From positions 80,256 to 144,255 of the forward strand of contig NZ_KQ949102.1 in the NCBI RefSeq assembly GCF_001514305.1: 64,000 nucleotides of DNA. Direction: 5' to 3'. The DNA is from Streptomyces dysideae. GTDB taxonomy: Bacteria; Actinomycetota; Actinomycetes; Streptomycetales; Streptomycetaceae. The notes below the pieces were generated by a model. The model saw only the letters and a program-made list of their open reading frames with translations, was not told where the DNA came from and did no database searches. The position numbers and the translations under genes are program-made. This document shows, piece after piece, positions 45,558 through 54,869 of this stretch. Within the stretch, counting starts at the first letter, position 1. Every line of letters starts with the position of its first letter.

Positions 45558-45574
45558 GCGAGGCCGTCGTATGA
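45554..45574 (+). CDS. Six-codon relay ORF between jetA and jetB
   Basis: ATG 45554 lies in the jetA stop (ATGA) and encodes M-S-E-A-V-V. Its own TGA (45572-45574) overlaps the jetB ATG at 45571. It therefore chains two stop/start overlaps within 21 bases. The jetB start lies 13 bases beyond the jetA stop, so a relay could serve translational coupling. It may also be chance. Confidence 0.4.
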   Translation: MSEAVV

Positions 45575-46995
45575 GCCGTGTTGCCGAGGGCGTCTCCCCG
45601 CTCGAACTCGCCGACTACCAGAAGGCGGTACGGCTCGTACTGCGGCACCCCCTGGTCACGTCCGGGTACCCGGACAGGGCGGCGCTGGCGACCGTGCGCC
45701 GCTGGGCCGATCAGCTGCGCACCGACCTGATGGAGGTGCTCGGCTACCGGCTCGTCACGACCGCCGACACCGCCCGCCTCCAGCGCGCCCAGGACGGTCT
45801 GGACGCCACCCGCCCGGCCCTCACCCGAGCGGGCCGCCCCTTCGACCGCCGCCGCTACGCCTACCTCGTCCTCACTCTCGCGGCCCTCGGCCGCCACGGC
45901 GCGCAGGTGGCGCTGGGAGAACTGGCCGACGCGGTCGCCGCCGACGCCGTGCGCATCGACGGGCTCGGCCTCGACACCGCCCGCAAACCCGACCGTGACG
46001 CCTTCGTCGACGCCGTCACCTGGCTCACCGAACGCGGCGCGCTCACCCTCGCCGACGGTTCCGCCACCGCCTGGGCAGGCGATCCCGAGCGCGCCGAGGC
46101 CCTGTACGACATCGACCGCGAGATCCTCCTCGCCGTCCACCACCCGACCCGCGTCCTGCAGCACCTGACCTCCGTCACCGCGCTGCTGGACTCCTCCGGC
46201 GCGCTGGGCCTGTCAGCAGGCCGAGCCGCTCAGCGCCGCGACCAGGCCCGCCGCGCCCGCCGACTGGTGCTGGAGAACCCGGTCGCCTACTACGCCGACG
46301 CCGACACCGAACTCCTGGGCCAGTTGCGGGCCCCCGCACTCGCCGAGGACCTGGAGCGGCTGACCGGGCTGTCGGTGGAGCGGCGGGCGGAGGGCGTGGC
46401 GCTCATCGACACCTCCGGCAGGCTGTCCGACGTCCGTTTCCCCGGCGGCGGTACGGTCGCGCAGGCCGCGCTGTTGCTCGCCGCCCGGATCAGCGCCGCC
46501 GTGCAGCGTTCCGGACGACACGCCCTCGAACTGCTGCCCGCACCCACGGCCGCCGAACGCCTCGCGGCCCGCGCCCGGCGGATCGACGGCGCGCTGCCGT
46601 CGCGTGGGACGGTCGCCGAACTCACCGAACTCGCCGAGCCCGATGAGGAGTCGGCGTACGAGACCGTCGTCGACGCGGATCACGAGCCGGGCGAGACCCG
46701 GTACCCCTTCGTCACGGACTCATGGCTCCGGGGCAGGCTCAAGGAGATCATCGGCGAGTACGGCGCGGGCTTCGCCGCCGATCTGCGCGGCGACCCGGAC
46801 CGGCTGCTCGGCCAGGCTCTCGACCTGCTGGCCGCCATGTCGCTGATCGTCCGGGTCGACGGCGGGGCCCTCGCGCTGCCTCTGCTTGCCCGTTACCGAG
46901 GGGTCACCGCCCGGGTGAAGACCCGTACGGCCCCCCAACCACCCGCCCAGACCGCCCTGTTCGACGACGAAACCGCCAAGGACCCGACTCCGTGA
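45571..46995 (+). CDS. jetB: Wadjet type II JetB (DUF2398, KITE-like)
   Basis: A 474-residue protein of the DUF2398/TIGR02678 family: ELADYQKAVRLVLRHPLVTS, RAGRPFDRRRYAYLVLTLAA, YDIDREILLAVHHPTRVLQH, RRARRLVLENPVAYYADADT and WLRGRLKEIIGEYGAGFAAD. It is the KITE-type winged-helix subunit that binds the kleisin JetA and positions it on the SMC heads. The last 20 residues are Pro/Thr rich and poorly conserved. The GTG of jetC overlaps its stop (GTGA), so JetB and JetC are translationally coupled. Confidence 0.95.
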   Translation: MSRVAEGVSPLELADYQKAVRLVLRHPLVTSGYPDRAALATVRRWADQLRTDLMEVLGYRLVTTADTARLQRAQDGLDATRPALTRAGRPFDRRRYAYLVLTLAALGRHGAQVALGELADAVAADAVRIDGLGLDTARKPDRDAFVDAVTWLTERGALTLADGSATAWAGDPERAEALYDIDREILLAVHHPTRVLQHLTSVTALLDSSGALGLSAGRAAQRRDQARRARRLVLENPVAYYADADTELLGQLRAPALAEDLERLTGLSVERRAEGVALIDTSGRLSDVRFPGGGTVAQAALLLAARISAAVQRSGRHALELLPAPTAAERLAARARRIDGALPSRGTVAELTELAEPDEESAYETVVDADHEPGETRYPFVTDSWLRGRLKEIIGEYGAGFAADLRGDPDRLLGQALDLLAAMSLIVRVDGGALALPLLARYRGVTARVKTRTAPQPPAQTALFDDETAKDPTP

Positions 46996-49900
46996 GCACT
47001 CCCGCTCCCACACCGGCAGCCCGCTACGTCCCCACCCGTGCCGGGATCATCAACCTGTGGGACTACCGGGACGAGGAGTTCTCCTTCGCGGGCGGCTGGC
47101 TGGTGCTGCGCGGTCCCAACGGGTCCGGCAAGACCAAGGCGCTGGAGGTGCTGTTCCCGTTCGTCCTCGACGGGCGCATCGACCCCAAGCGGCTCAACCC
47201 GTTCGCCGCCGAGGACCGCACGATGAAGTCCAACCTGCTCTTCCGCGGGCAGGACAGCGCGCTCGGCTACGTCTGGATCGAGTTCACCCACCGGGAGACC
47301 GGCGAGGCCGTCACCTGCGGCATCGGGCTGCACGCCCAGCGGCACCGCGACACACCCGCCCGGTGGCACTTCGTCGCCGAGGGCCGCGTGGGCGAGGACT
47401 TCTCCCTCCTCACCGACGACGACCGGCCGATGACGAGGAAGCAGCTCGCCGCCGAACTCGGACGCGAGCTGATCGCCTCCACGGCCGACTACCGCGCCGC
47501 CGTCGACCAGCGCCTGTTCGGCCTCGGCCGGGAGCGGTACGAGCAACTGCTCACCCTGATCCTTACGTTGCGCCGCCCGCAGCTGGCCAAGAACCTCGAT
47601 CCCGCCAAGCTCTCCGACACCCTCACCGCGGGCCTGCGCCCGCTCGACGACGACCTGATCGCCGAGGCGGCCCGCTCCTTCGACGACATGGAGTCCGTGC
47701 AGCGCACCCTGGAGGGGCTGGCCGCCGCCGACGACGCCACCCGCGCCTTCCTCGCGAGCTACTCCACCTATCTGCGGGTCCACGCCCGCACCGCCGCGGA
47801 CCGGCTCACCGCCCGCCGCGATGAGACCGCCGAGCGCGCCGCAGCCCTGCGCGCCGCCGCCGCGGACCTGGCGGCGGCCCGCGAGGCGCAGGCCGCCGCC
47901 GAGACACGCGCCGAGTCGGCCGACGCCTCGCTCGCCGCCCAGCGCGCCCGCCTGGACCAGCTGCGCTCCTCCGCCGCCTACCAGGCCGTCGAGCAACTGG
48001 CCGACCTGGAACGCCTGGTGCGTACCTGCGAGCAGACCGCCCGGCAGGCGACCGCCGAGCGTGAGCGCCGTACGGCAGCCACCGGCCGCGCCCGCGCCGA
48101 GGCCGAACACGCCGCCCGGATCGCCGCCGAACTCGACGCCGCCGTCTCCCGCGATGCCGCCACCGTCGCCGACCACGCCCACACCGCCGGACTCCCCTGG
48201 ACCCCGGCCGACGCCGAGCCCGCCCGGCTCGCCGACCGCTCCGCCGCGCTCGCCGCCGCCCGACACGAGGGCGTCCGGGCCGTGCGCGCCGCCCAGCAGG
48301 CGGCACGCGGCGCCGAGCAGACCCGTGACCTCGCCCGGGGCTCGCTCGACCGTGCGCAGGAGGCCGTCGCCGCGGCCGAGACCGCCGAAACCGCTGCCGA
48401 GGCGGCCCTCGAATCCGCCCGCGAAGAGGCCCGCACAGTGCTCGGCCGGTGGACGGAAGCACACGGCACGCTCCTGGCCGAGGAGGGTGCCCGCCGGCTC
48501 GCCGAAGCCCTCGAACTCACCGGCGAGGCCGACGCGGTCACGCTCGCCGACGCCTTCACCGATGCCACCGCTCCCGCCGTACAGGAACTGCGCGACACCC
48601 TCGCCGCCCTGCGCGCCCAGCGCACGGACGTCGAGCGCCGCCGCGCCGAGGCGGAGGCCGAACGCGACCGGATCGCCGCCGAGCACGACGACGCCCCACC
48701 CCCGGCCCGAGGCCGAACCTCCGACAGGGCGTCCGGTGACGGTGTGCCGCTGTGGCAACTCGTCGATTTCGGCAGCGATCTGACGGATCATCAGCGAGCG
48801 GACCTGGAAGCGGCCATGGAGGCGTCCGGTCTTCTCGACGCCCTCGTCACCGCCGAGGACACCCCCGTGGCGGCCGGCCACAGCGAGGGCTACCTCCGGG
48901 CCGGTGCCCCGGTGGGCGGACCGAGCCTCGCGGACCTCCTGAAGCCCGAGGCGCCCGAGGACCTCGACGGCGACGCCGCGATCCCGGCCGCCCGCGTCAC
49001 CGCCGTACTGCGCTCCGTCGCCGTCACCGGTGACCTCGGCACCGGGACCCCGCAGATCGGCCCGGACGGCCGGTACGCGGCCGGTGTCCTGGTCGGTGCC
49101 CACACCAAGGAGCACGCCGAGTACGTCGGCGCCACCGCCCGCGCCCGCCGGCGCGCCGCCCGGATCGCCGCCTGCGAGGCGCTGCTGGCCGAACTGGCCG
49201 CCGAACTCGACGAGTTGGGGCGCGTGCAGGCCCGTACGGACGCCGCCCTCGACGCGTACGCCGCCGCCCGCGCCGCGCTGCCCCGCACCACCGGCATCAC
49301 GCAGGCCCTGCGCGAACTCGACCGGGCCGCCGCGCGGCTGCGCGCCACCCGTGACGCCGCCGACGCCGCCCAGGCCTCGTACGACGAGAGCGTGGCCGCC
49401 TGTTCGGTCGCCGAGCGCGCCCTGCGCCGTACCGCGGCCGAGCACGGCATCGAGACCGAGCGTGTCGACGCCGTGGAGACCGCCACCCGCGCCTTCGAGG
49501 CGGCGGTCCGCGAACTCACCGCCCGCCGCCGCGAACACGCCCGCCAGACCGAGGCCGCCCAGGCGGGCGCCGACCGGCTCACCGCCGCCGCCGAGGACGA
49601 GGAGGCGGCGGCGGACACCGAGCGCGCGGCGCGCCGCCGGCACGCCGAGGAGGCCGCGGGGCTGGAGGCCCTCCAAGCGGCCGTCGGGGCCGAGGCCCAG
49701 GAGGTGATGCGCCAGGTGCAGGAGGCCGAGGACGGGATCGACGCCCTGGCCCGGGAGGCCGAGGCGGCCCGCACGGCCCAGCACGCCGCGATCGCGGGCA
49801 CCGCCTCGGCCGAGGCCCGCCGTACGGCCGCCGCCGAGGCCGGGGCGGTCGCCGCGGCGGAGGAGAAGGACACCGCCCGCGGCCTGCGCCCGTACGCCGC

Positions 49901-51089
49901 CCGCGAACTCCTCGACATCCTGCGCTGCCCGCCCGGCCTCGCCTGGCCCGCCCAGGAGGCCGACTGGGCCGGCGAGGCACTCCCGCCGGCCGTGGTCGCC
50001 GTACACGAGGCGATCCTGGCCGCGACCCGCGACCTCACCCCCACCGAGACCAGCCTCAAGCAGTCCGTCACCCGTCTCACCAAGGCCCTGGACGACCTGC
50101 AGGCGCAACTCGCCGCCGCCGGACAGGACTACCGGCCCGAATGGGACGGCTCCGACGGGATCATCGTCGTACGCGTGGCCGACGAGGAGGGTCCGCTGCC
50201 CGTCGCCGCCTTCGCCCAGAAGATCTCCTCCCACCGCCGTGACCAGGCCGAACTGCTCTCCGAGTCCGAGCAGCGCATCCTGGAGGACGCCCTGCTCACC
50301 CGGCTCGCCCAGCAGATCCACGACCGCACCGTCGACGCCCGCGACCTGATCAGGCGGATGAACTCCGACATGCGCCGGCGCACCATGTCCTCGGGGACGA
50401 CGGTCGGGGTGAGCTGGCTGCTCGCCGACCACCTCGACGACGAACAGCGTGCCGTCTGCGCCCTCCTCGACGCCGACGCCGCCCGCCTCGGCCCCGACGG
50501 GCTCACCCGGGTGCGCACCCACTTTGCCGCGCAGATCAAGACCGCCCGCGCCCGCCACCGCGACCAGCCCTACCGCGAACTGCTCGCCGAGGTCCTCGAC
50601 TACCGGCGCTGGCGGCAGTTCGCGTTCCAGCTCGTACGCCCCGACAAGAGCGAGGAGAGGCTCACCCGCGCCCGGCACAGCCGGCTGTCGGGCGGTGAGC
50701 AGTCCGTGTCACTGCACCTGCCGCTGTTCGCCGCCGCGCACGCCATGCTCAACTCCGCCGACCCTCACGCGCCCCGCCTGCTCGCCCTCGACGAGGCCTT
50801 CGCGGGCGTGGACGACACCGGGCGCGGCGAACTCATGTCGCTGGCCGCGCAGTTCGACCTCGACCTGTTCATGACCGGCTACGACCTGTGGGCCGCCCAC
50901 GCCTCCGTGTCCGCCGCCGCCCACTACGACCTCGCGCACACCGCCGTCGACCACACGGTCTCCGCCCTGCTCCTCGTCTGGGACGGCGACCGGCTCCTCG
51001 CCGACGACACCGGGGACCTCACCGCCGCCCTCGGCTCGCCGGGCACCCGGCGCGTCCCGACGCCCGAGGAGGCCGCGGTTGTCGACTGA
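46992..51089 (+). CDS. jetC: Wadjet type II JetC (SMC-like ATPase)
   Basis: A 1365-residue SMC-like ATPase starting at GTG 46992 inside the jetB stop. The head half at the N-terminus has INLWDYRDEEFSFAGGWLVL and Walker A LRGPNGSGKTKALEVLFPF (Lys47). Very long Ala/Arg/Glu-rich coiled coils follow. Near residue 1232 is the ABC signature RLSGGEQSVSLHLPLFAAAH, and Walker B is LLALDEAFAGVDDTGR (Asp1267, Glu1268). It matches TIGR02680. The protein uses ATP to extrude and probe DNA loops. Together with JetA, JetB and JetD it restricts circular plasmids. The antisense strand also has a long open frame, which reflects codon bias only. Confidence 0.96.
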   Translation: MSTPAPTPAARYVPTRAGIINLWDYRDEEFSFAGGWLVLRGPNGSGKTKALEVLFPFVLDGRIDPKRLNPFAAEDRTMKSNLLFRGQDSALGYVWIEFTHRETGEAVTCGIGLHAQRHRDTPARWHFVAEGRVGEDFSLLTDDDRPMTRKQLAAELGRELIASTADYRAAVDQRLFGLGRERYEQLLTLILTLRRPQLAKNLDPAKLSDTLTAGLRPLDDDLIAEAARSFDDMESVQRTLEGLAAADDATRAFLASYSTYLRVHARTAADRLTARRDETAERAAALRAAAADLAAAREAQAAAETRAESADASLAAQRARLDQLRSSAAYQAVEQLADLERLVRTCEQTARQATAERERRTAATGRARAEAEHAARIAAELDAAVSRDAATVADHAHTAGLPWTPADAEPARLADRSAALAAARHEGVRAVRAAQQAARGAEQTRDLARGSLDRAQEAVAAAETAETAAEAALESAREEARTVLGRWTEAHGTLLAEEGARRLAEALELTGEADAVTLADAFTDATAPAVQELRDTLAALRAQRTDVERRRAEAEAERDRIAAEHDDAPPPARGRTSDRASGDGVPLWQLVDFGSDLTDHQRADLEAAMEASGLLDALVTAEDTPVAAGHSEGYLRAGAPVGGPSLADLLKPEAPEDLDGDAAIPAARVTAVLRSVAVTGDLGTGTPQIGPDGRYAAGVLVGAHTKEHAEYVGATARARRRAARIAACEALLAELAAELDELGRVQARTDAALDAYAAARAALPRTTGITQALRELDRAAARLRATRDAADAAQASYDESVAACSVAERALRRTAAEHGIETERVDAVETATRAFEAAVRELTARRREHARQTEAAQAGADRLTAAAEDEEAAADTERAARRRHAEEAAGLEALQAAVGAEAQEVMRQVQEAEDGIDALAREAEAARTAQHAAIAGTASAEARRTAAAEAGAVAAAEEKDTARGLRPYAARELLDILRCPPGLAWPAQEADWAGEALPPAVVAVHEAILAATRDLTPTETSLKQSVTRLTKALDDLQAQLAAAGQDYRPEWDGSDGIIVVRVADEEGPLPVAAFAQKISSHRRDQAELLSESEQRILEDALLTRLAQQIHDRTVDARDLIRRMNSDMRRRTMSSGTTVGVSWLLADHLDDEQRAVCALLDADAARLGPDGLTRVRTHFAAQIKTARARHRDQPYRELLAEVLDYRRWRQFAFQLVRPDKSEERLTRARHSRLSGGEQSVSLHLPLFAAAHAMLNSADPHAPRLLALDEAFAGVDDTGRGELMSLAAQFDLDLFMTGYDLWAAHASVSAAAHYDLAHTAVDHTVSALLLVWDGDRLLADDTGDLTAALGSPGTRRVPTPEEAAVVD

Positions 51090-52371
51090 GGAGCGTGAAG
51101 GCCACGGGTACGACGAGTTGCGGGACGAAGGATGGGGGCGGCTGCTCGCCGCCGCCCGCCGCAGGCTGGAGCGCACCGGAGGCGCGCTCGACGGCGACAT
51201 CGGGCTCACGAGGCCCAGCGAGGCCGAGCGCCGTACCGTCATCGGGATCACCGGCCGCTACCGGCCCGAGACCGCCAAGCGCCTCGCTGTACCCCTGAGT
51301 GATCTGGACGGGTATCTGTACGGCCGCTACGGCACCGGTCTCCTCCAGACCCTCGGCCGTCTCCACGGGCCGCTGCGTGACCGGCCCGCCGAACGGGCCG
51401 AAGAGGAAGCACGCCGCGACGACGCCCTGAAGTCGGCCCACTCCAGTCGGCTCGCCGGGCAGGGATGGTTCGCCGCCTGGCTGGAGCGGATCGCCGCCGA
51501 CGGCACGCTCACCCGTCTCGTACGCCGGGGAGACGCGCCGCTCCTCGACGCGGCGGTACGTGTCCTGGAAAGGCTGACCGGTGACGGGGACCGCTCCGCG
51601 GGCTCCCCGAAGCGGGTCCCCGGCGTCCTGCCGCTCCCGGTCCTCGCCGAGTGGGCCACCGGCGACACCAAGGCCCTCGTGCCCGGCGCCCCGCTGGAGC
51701 AGCTCGTCCTGCGGGCCCTCGCCCAGCGCACCGGCGGCGGCTCGGAGGTACCGCCTGACCGGGCCGGGCGGCGCGCTCTGTGGGAGAGCTCCGGCGCCAT
51801 CGCGGACGACCTCGCCAGCCAGGTCCTCGTCCTCAACATCGGCGCCAGGGGCGACACCGTCGTCTGCGACTGGCTGCGTGACGCCGCCGGCTTCGGCATC
51901 CCCTTCCGGCTCACCCTCCACCAGCTCGCCACCGACCCCGTCGTCCCCGCCGCCCGCACCATCTTCGTCTGCGAGAACCCGGCCGTCCTGCGCGCCGCGG
52001 CCGGCGAACTGCGGTCCGCCAGCCGCGTCGCCGCCCTGGTCTGCACCGAGGGCGTCCCGTCCGCCGCCTGCCACAAACTGCTCGGCGACGCCGTACGCGC
52101 GGGAGCCCGGCTGCACTGGCGCGCCGACTTCGACTGGGCCGGCCTGCGGATCACCGCGAACGCCATGGCCCGACACGGCGCCCGACCCTGGCGGATGACC
52201 GCCGCCGACTACACGGCGGCACTCGGCAAGGGCGGGTCCACACCGCTCGCGGGACCGCCCGCGGCCAGCCCCTGGGACCCCGGACTGGCCCTCGCGATGG
52301 AGGCATCGGGCAGCACGGTCATGGAGGAACGCCTCCTGCCCGCACTCCTGTCCGACCTCACTCGTGCCTGA
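51079..52371 (+). CDS. jetD: Wadjet type II JetD (DUF2399, Toprim nuclease)
   Basis: A 430-residue protein starting at TTG 51079, preceded by GAGGAGG and overlapping jetC by 11 bases. It matches DUF2399/TIGR02679. The N-terminal region (LSDLDGYLYGRYGTGLLQTL, RLAGQGWFAAWLERIAADG) is followed by a C-terminal Toprim domain. IFVCENPAVLRAA supplies the catalytic Glu299 and LHWRADFDWAGLRITANAM supplies the DxD pair (Asp350, Asp352). JetD is the topoisomerase VI-like nuclease that cleaves DNA once the SMC complex has stalled on a small circle. All active-site residues are present, so the system looks intact. Confidence 0.96.
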   Translation: MSTEEREGHGYDELRDEGWGRLLAAARRRLERTGGALDGDIGLTRPSEAERRTVIGITGRYRPETAKRLAVPLSDLDGYLYGRYGTGLLQTLGRLHGPLRDRPAERAEEEARRDDALKSAHSSRLAGQGWFAAWLERIAADGTLTRLVRRGDAPLLDAAVRVLERLTGDGDRSAGSPKRVPGVLPLPVLAEWATGDTKALVPGAPLEQLVLRALAQRTGGGSEVPPDRAGRRALWESSGAIADDLASQVLVLNIGARGDTVVCDWLRDAAGFGIPFRLTLHQLATDPVVPAARTIFVCENPAVLRAAAGELRSASRVAALVCTEGVPSAACHKLLGDAVRAGARLHWRADFDWAGLRITANAMARHGARPWRMTAADYTAALGKGGSTPLAGPPAASPWDPGLALAMEASGSTVMEERLLPALLSDLTRA

Positions 52372-53329
52372 ACCGGCGTCCGGTGGCCGACTCGATCCGT
52401 CGACCGGAGCACGTCGAAGCGCATGCACCGGCGAGCCGGCGCCGGTAAGCCTGAACCCACACTGTGTCGTCCGGGACATCCCGGATCGCGATCGCGGTCA
52501 TGCCTGCATTCTGGCAGCAATGCAGGCATTATGCAGTCATCGGGGCTGGTCGCACCGCACACCGGTGCTGACTCGACCGTGCGGCGTGCGACACGGCCAG
52601 AGACGCCGGCCACACATAGGAGGCCCTGCCGAGCGCGGGTCATCATCCGGCTGGCAGTGCGGAAGGGGCAGCGGATTTTGTGATCGCCGGACGCAGATCA
52701 TCTCTGCTGAGGGCACACCTCCACTCGCTGCCGACGAAGGTGCTTTTGTCGAGTAGGTCAGTTCGCGGGGCGGCCATACGTGGAGGGGAGCGCAAGGGGT
52801 GCGCATCCGGATCTGGTGAGCCGAAGCTGTGACCTGGCCTCTGCAACGCTGTGCGCCCCCCTCCGGCGGTAGCGTGGCGGGCACGGCGTGTTGCGGACAG
52901 GTGGGGCGGATTTCATGCGGATGCGGTTCGAAGCCCGGTGCGGACGCCGTCGTCATGAACATCGACTGCCGACGGGTAGGGTCCGCGCTACAGCCCGCGG
53001 CCACCGCGCGATCTTCGGGAGTCCACACCCACAACCCCCCGTCGATCACGCGGTGGCCTGGTACAGGTACTGCATCCTGAAGGGGCTGATGGTCAGGGTC
53101 TGGTCGTACCCGGCCCGGATCATCCCTCGCGCGGTGTGCCAGGCCGGCCCGGTCGGTCGTCCGGCTGACCTGTCGGAAGGGAGGCACGGGGCCATCGCAG
53201 AACCACGGTGGTCCCCGGCGCGAGCGGCCCGGCCCCCCGCCCCTGGTGACGCGGCCTGGCCGCCCCGCCGGTCACCCAGCTGCAGCCCGCCGCGCGCCCG
53301 TGGGTCAGCTCGTGTCAGGACAGCGCCCT
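52372..53329. other. Intergenic stretch after the Wadjet operon
   Basis: Nothing convincing is seen over about 960 bases. Open frames have irregular composition and no domains. The base composition is less extreme than in the genes around it, which fits decayed DNA. Confidence 0.5.
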
Positions 53330-53425
53330 CCACGACGACATGAAAGCCGTTTTCCAGGGCATAGCGGCCCAGATCACCGACCAGATGCTCGATGAGCGCG
53401 TTGACGAGCGGGCCGGTGCGCATCG
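53330..53425 (-). pseudogene. Fragment of an AAA/zeta-toxin-like kinase gene
   Basis: One minus-strand frame encodes LIEHLVGDLGRYALENGFHV followed by VVEGAV, a segment typical of actinobacterial P-loop kinases of the AAA_33/zeta type (usual form ALDNGFHVVLEGIL). Neither the P-loop nor the C-terminal part is found nearby in any frame. Confidence 0.5.
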
Positions 53426-53643
53426 TCCACCGGATCCAGTCGAGCCGTATCCGCCACCGCGCTTCTCAGAGACAGCGCCCCCGACCGGCTTCCCGAGGCC
53501 TTGTCTGGTCTTCACGTCACCCCCGGTCTCAAGCTGGCTCATACCGCTCTTCCCCGGGCCGCATGAGCCAGCTGATGGCACCGAGAACGAGGCACGATTC
53601 CTGGACCGCTCGCGGACGCGGTCGTGGACGGTCGAAGTACACG

Positions 53644-54783
53644 TCAGCTGACCCGAAGACCGACCGCCAGCGTCAGTTCAAGGACCCGGTGTGGCGATGC
53701 GAGATCCGGAAACAGCTCCCGCAGCTGCGACATCCGGTACCGGACCGTCTGGGGATGGACGAACAACGCCGCCGCCACCTCGTCCCGCCTGCCCTGGTGC
53801 AGCAGCCACGCCCGCAACGTCTCCTCCAGCCGCCGTGCGGTTGCGACAGGCAAGGTCCGCAACGGTGCGAGGGCTCGGGCACGCAGGTCTGCGAACGCGT
53901 CCACGTCGGCGCTCAGCACCAGCTCGGGCAGGTGGTCCTCGGTGTCGCGAATATCAGAGGAGAGGGAGCGCGCGCGTACGGCTCGTGCGTACGAGGCGGA
54001 CGCACGAGTCCACGGCCGGGCCGGGCCGACCACGGCGGTGCGGTCGGTCAGCTGCCGCAGGAGATGTGATCGGTCGGCATCGGGGACGAGCAGCACACCG
54101 GTGGCGTCCGGCAGATCGTCGAGGACGAGGGTGCTCGGGTCGAGCGCGCGGTAGGCAGGCCGGGCCTGGGCGGCGGGCAGCAGGACCGCGGTCAGCGAAA
54201 CCGGAGGCTGCCACCCGGCCCGTTGAACAGAGGCCAGCAGCACGTCCGGGCTCGCGCCGGCGAGGAGGTCGCGGGCCAGGTGTTCCAGGTGGCGCTCGTG
54301 GGCCCTGCCCCGGGCGGCCAGTTCGTCGGCGTGGCCCGCGGCGCTCGCGGCGGAGAGCTCGTCGATGTAGGCGAAGGTCAGCTCGGCGAACTTGGCGACC
54401 TCGGCGGCGGGCAGACCTGCGGGTACGGCACCCGCTGCCAGGCATCGCCAGGCCACGCGGGCGCCGACGCGGTAGGCGCTGAGCAGGGCGTCCATCGAAC
54501 GGCCGTCGCGCACCTCGCCGCGGCCCAGCTCGTAGGCTGCGTCACCGGCGTCGCCGCCTGTGGCGTTCCCGCTCGCGAGGTCCAGGTAGTGCCCCAGGGC
54601 GGTGCGGACGGCTCGGCGGATGGTGCCGCCCATGCGGCCCGAAAGGGCGTTGGCGTAGGAAGGGACCTCGTCGATGATCGCCTGTACGACCTCGTCGGCG
54701 GTGGTCTTCAGCGCGGCCCGAAGTGCGGTGGCCGTCGTCTCATCCAGGGCCAGTTCGCCGGCCCTCCGGATTGCATGGCTCAC
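53644..54783 (-). CDS. PucR-family transcriptional regulator
   Basis: A 379-residue regulator. The C-terminal PucR/CdaR helix-turn-helix (HTH_30) is LEETLRAWLLHQGRRDEVAA followed by ALFVHPQTVRYRMSQLRELF. The N-terminal part is helical (GRSMDALLSAYRVGARVAWR), then a GGDEF-like central domain. It is divergent from the ferredoxin-reductase/desaturase operon with 86 bases between, an arrangement also seen around other actinobacterial desaturase pairs. A GTCCTG-CGGT-CAGGAC palindrome in the gap is the likely target. Control of membrane fatty acid desaturation is inferred. Confidence 0.93.
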   Translation of the reverse strand: MSHAIRRAGELALDETTATALRAALKTTADEVVQAIIDEVPSYANALSGRMGGTIRRAVRTALGHYLDLASGNATGGDAGDAAYELGRGEVRDGRSMDALLSAYRVGARVAWRCLAAGAVPAGLPAAEVAKFAELTFAYIDELSAASAAGHADELAARGRAHERHLEHLARDLLAGASPDVLLASVQRAGWQPPVSLTAVLLPAAQARPAYRALDPSTLVLDDLPDATGVLLVPDADRSHLLRQLTDRTAVVGPARPWTRASASYARAVRARSLSSDIRDTEDHLPELVLSADVDAFADLRARALAPLRTLPVATARRLEETLRAWLLHQGRRDEVAAALFVHPQTVRYRMSQLRELFPDLASPHRVLELTLAVGLRVS

Positions 54784-54822
54784 GTTTTGTTCCCTGCGAA
54801 CAATTCAGCCGACCAGATTTAC

Positions 54823-54838
54823 GTCCTGCGGTCAGGAC
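54823..54838. promoter_or_regulatory. Operator candidate in the PucR/desaturase gap
   Basis: GTCCTG and CAGGAC form a perfect 6-bp dyad around CGGT, 32 bases before the reductase start and 40 bases before the divergent PucR start. Confidence 0.55.
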
Positions 54839-54869
54839 TTTACGCCTTGAGGCGCAGCAAGCTGGAGCC

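Noticed and set aside
46893..50678. Long minus-strand open frame opposite jetC
   Set aside because: Glycine-rich low-complexity product with no motif. JetC has complete ATPase motifs on the plus strand.
52364..53300. Small frames between jetD and the PucR gene as genes
   Set aside because: Irregular composition, no ribosome sites and no motifs.
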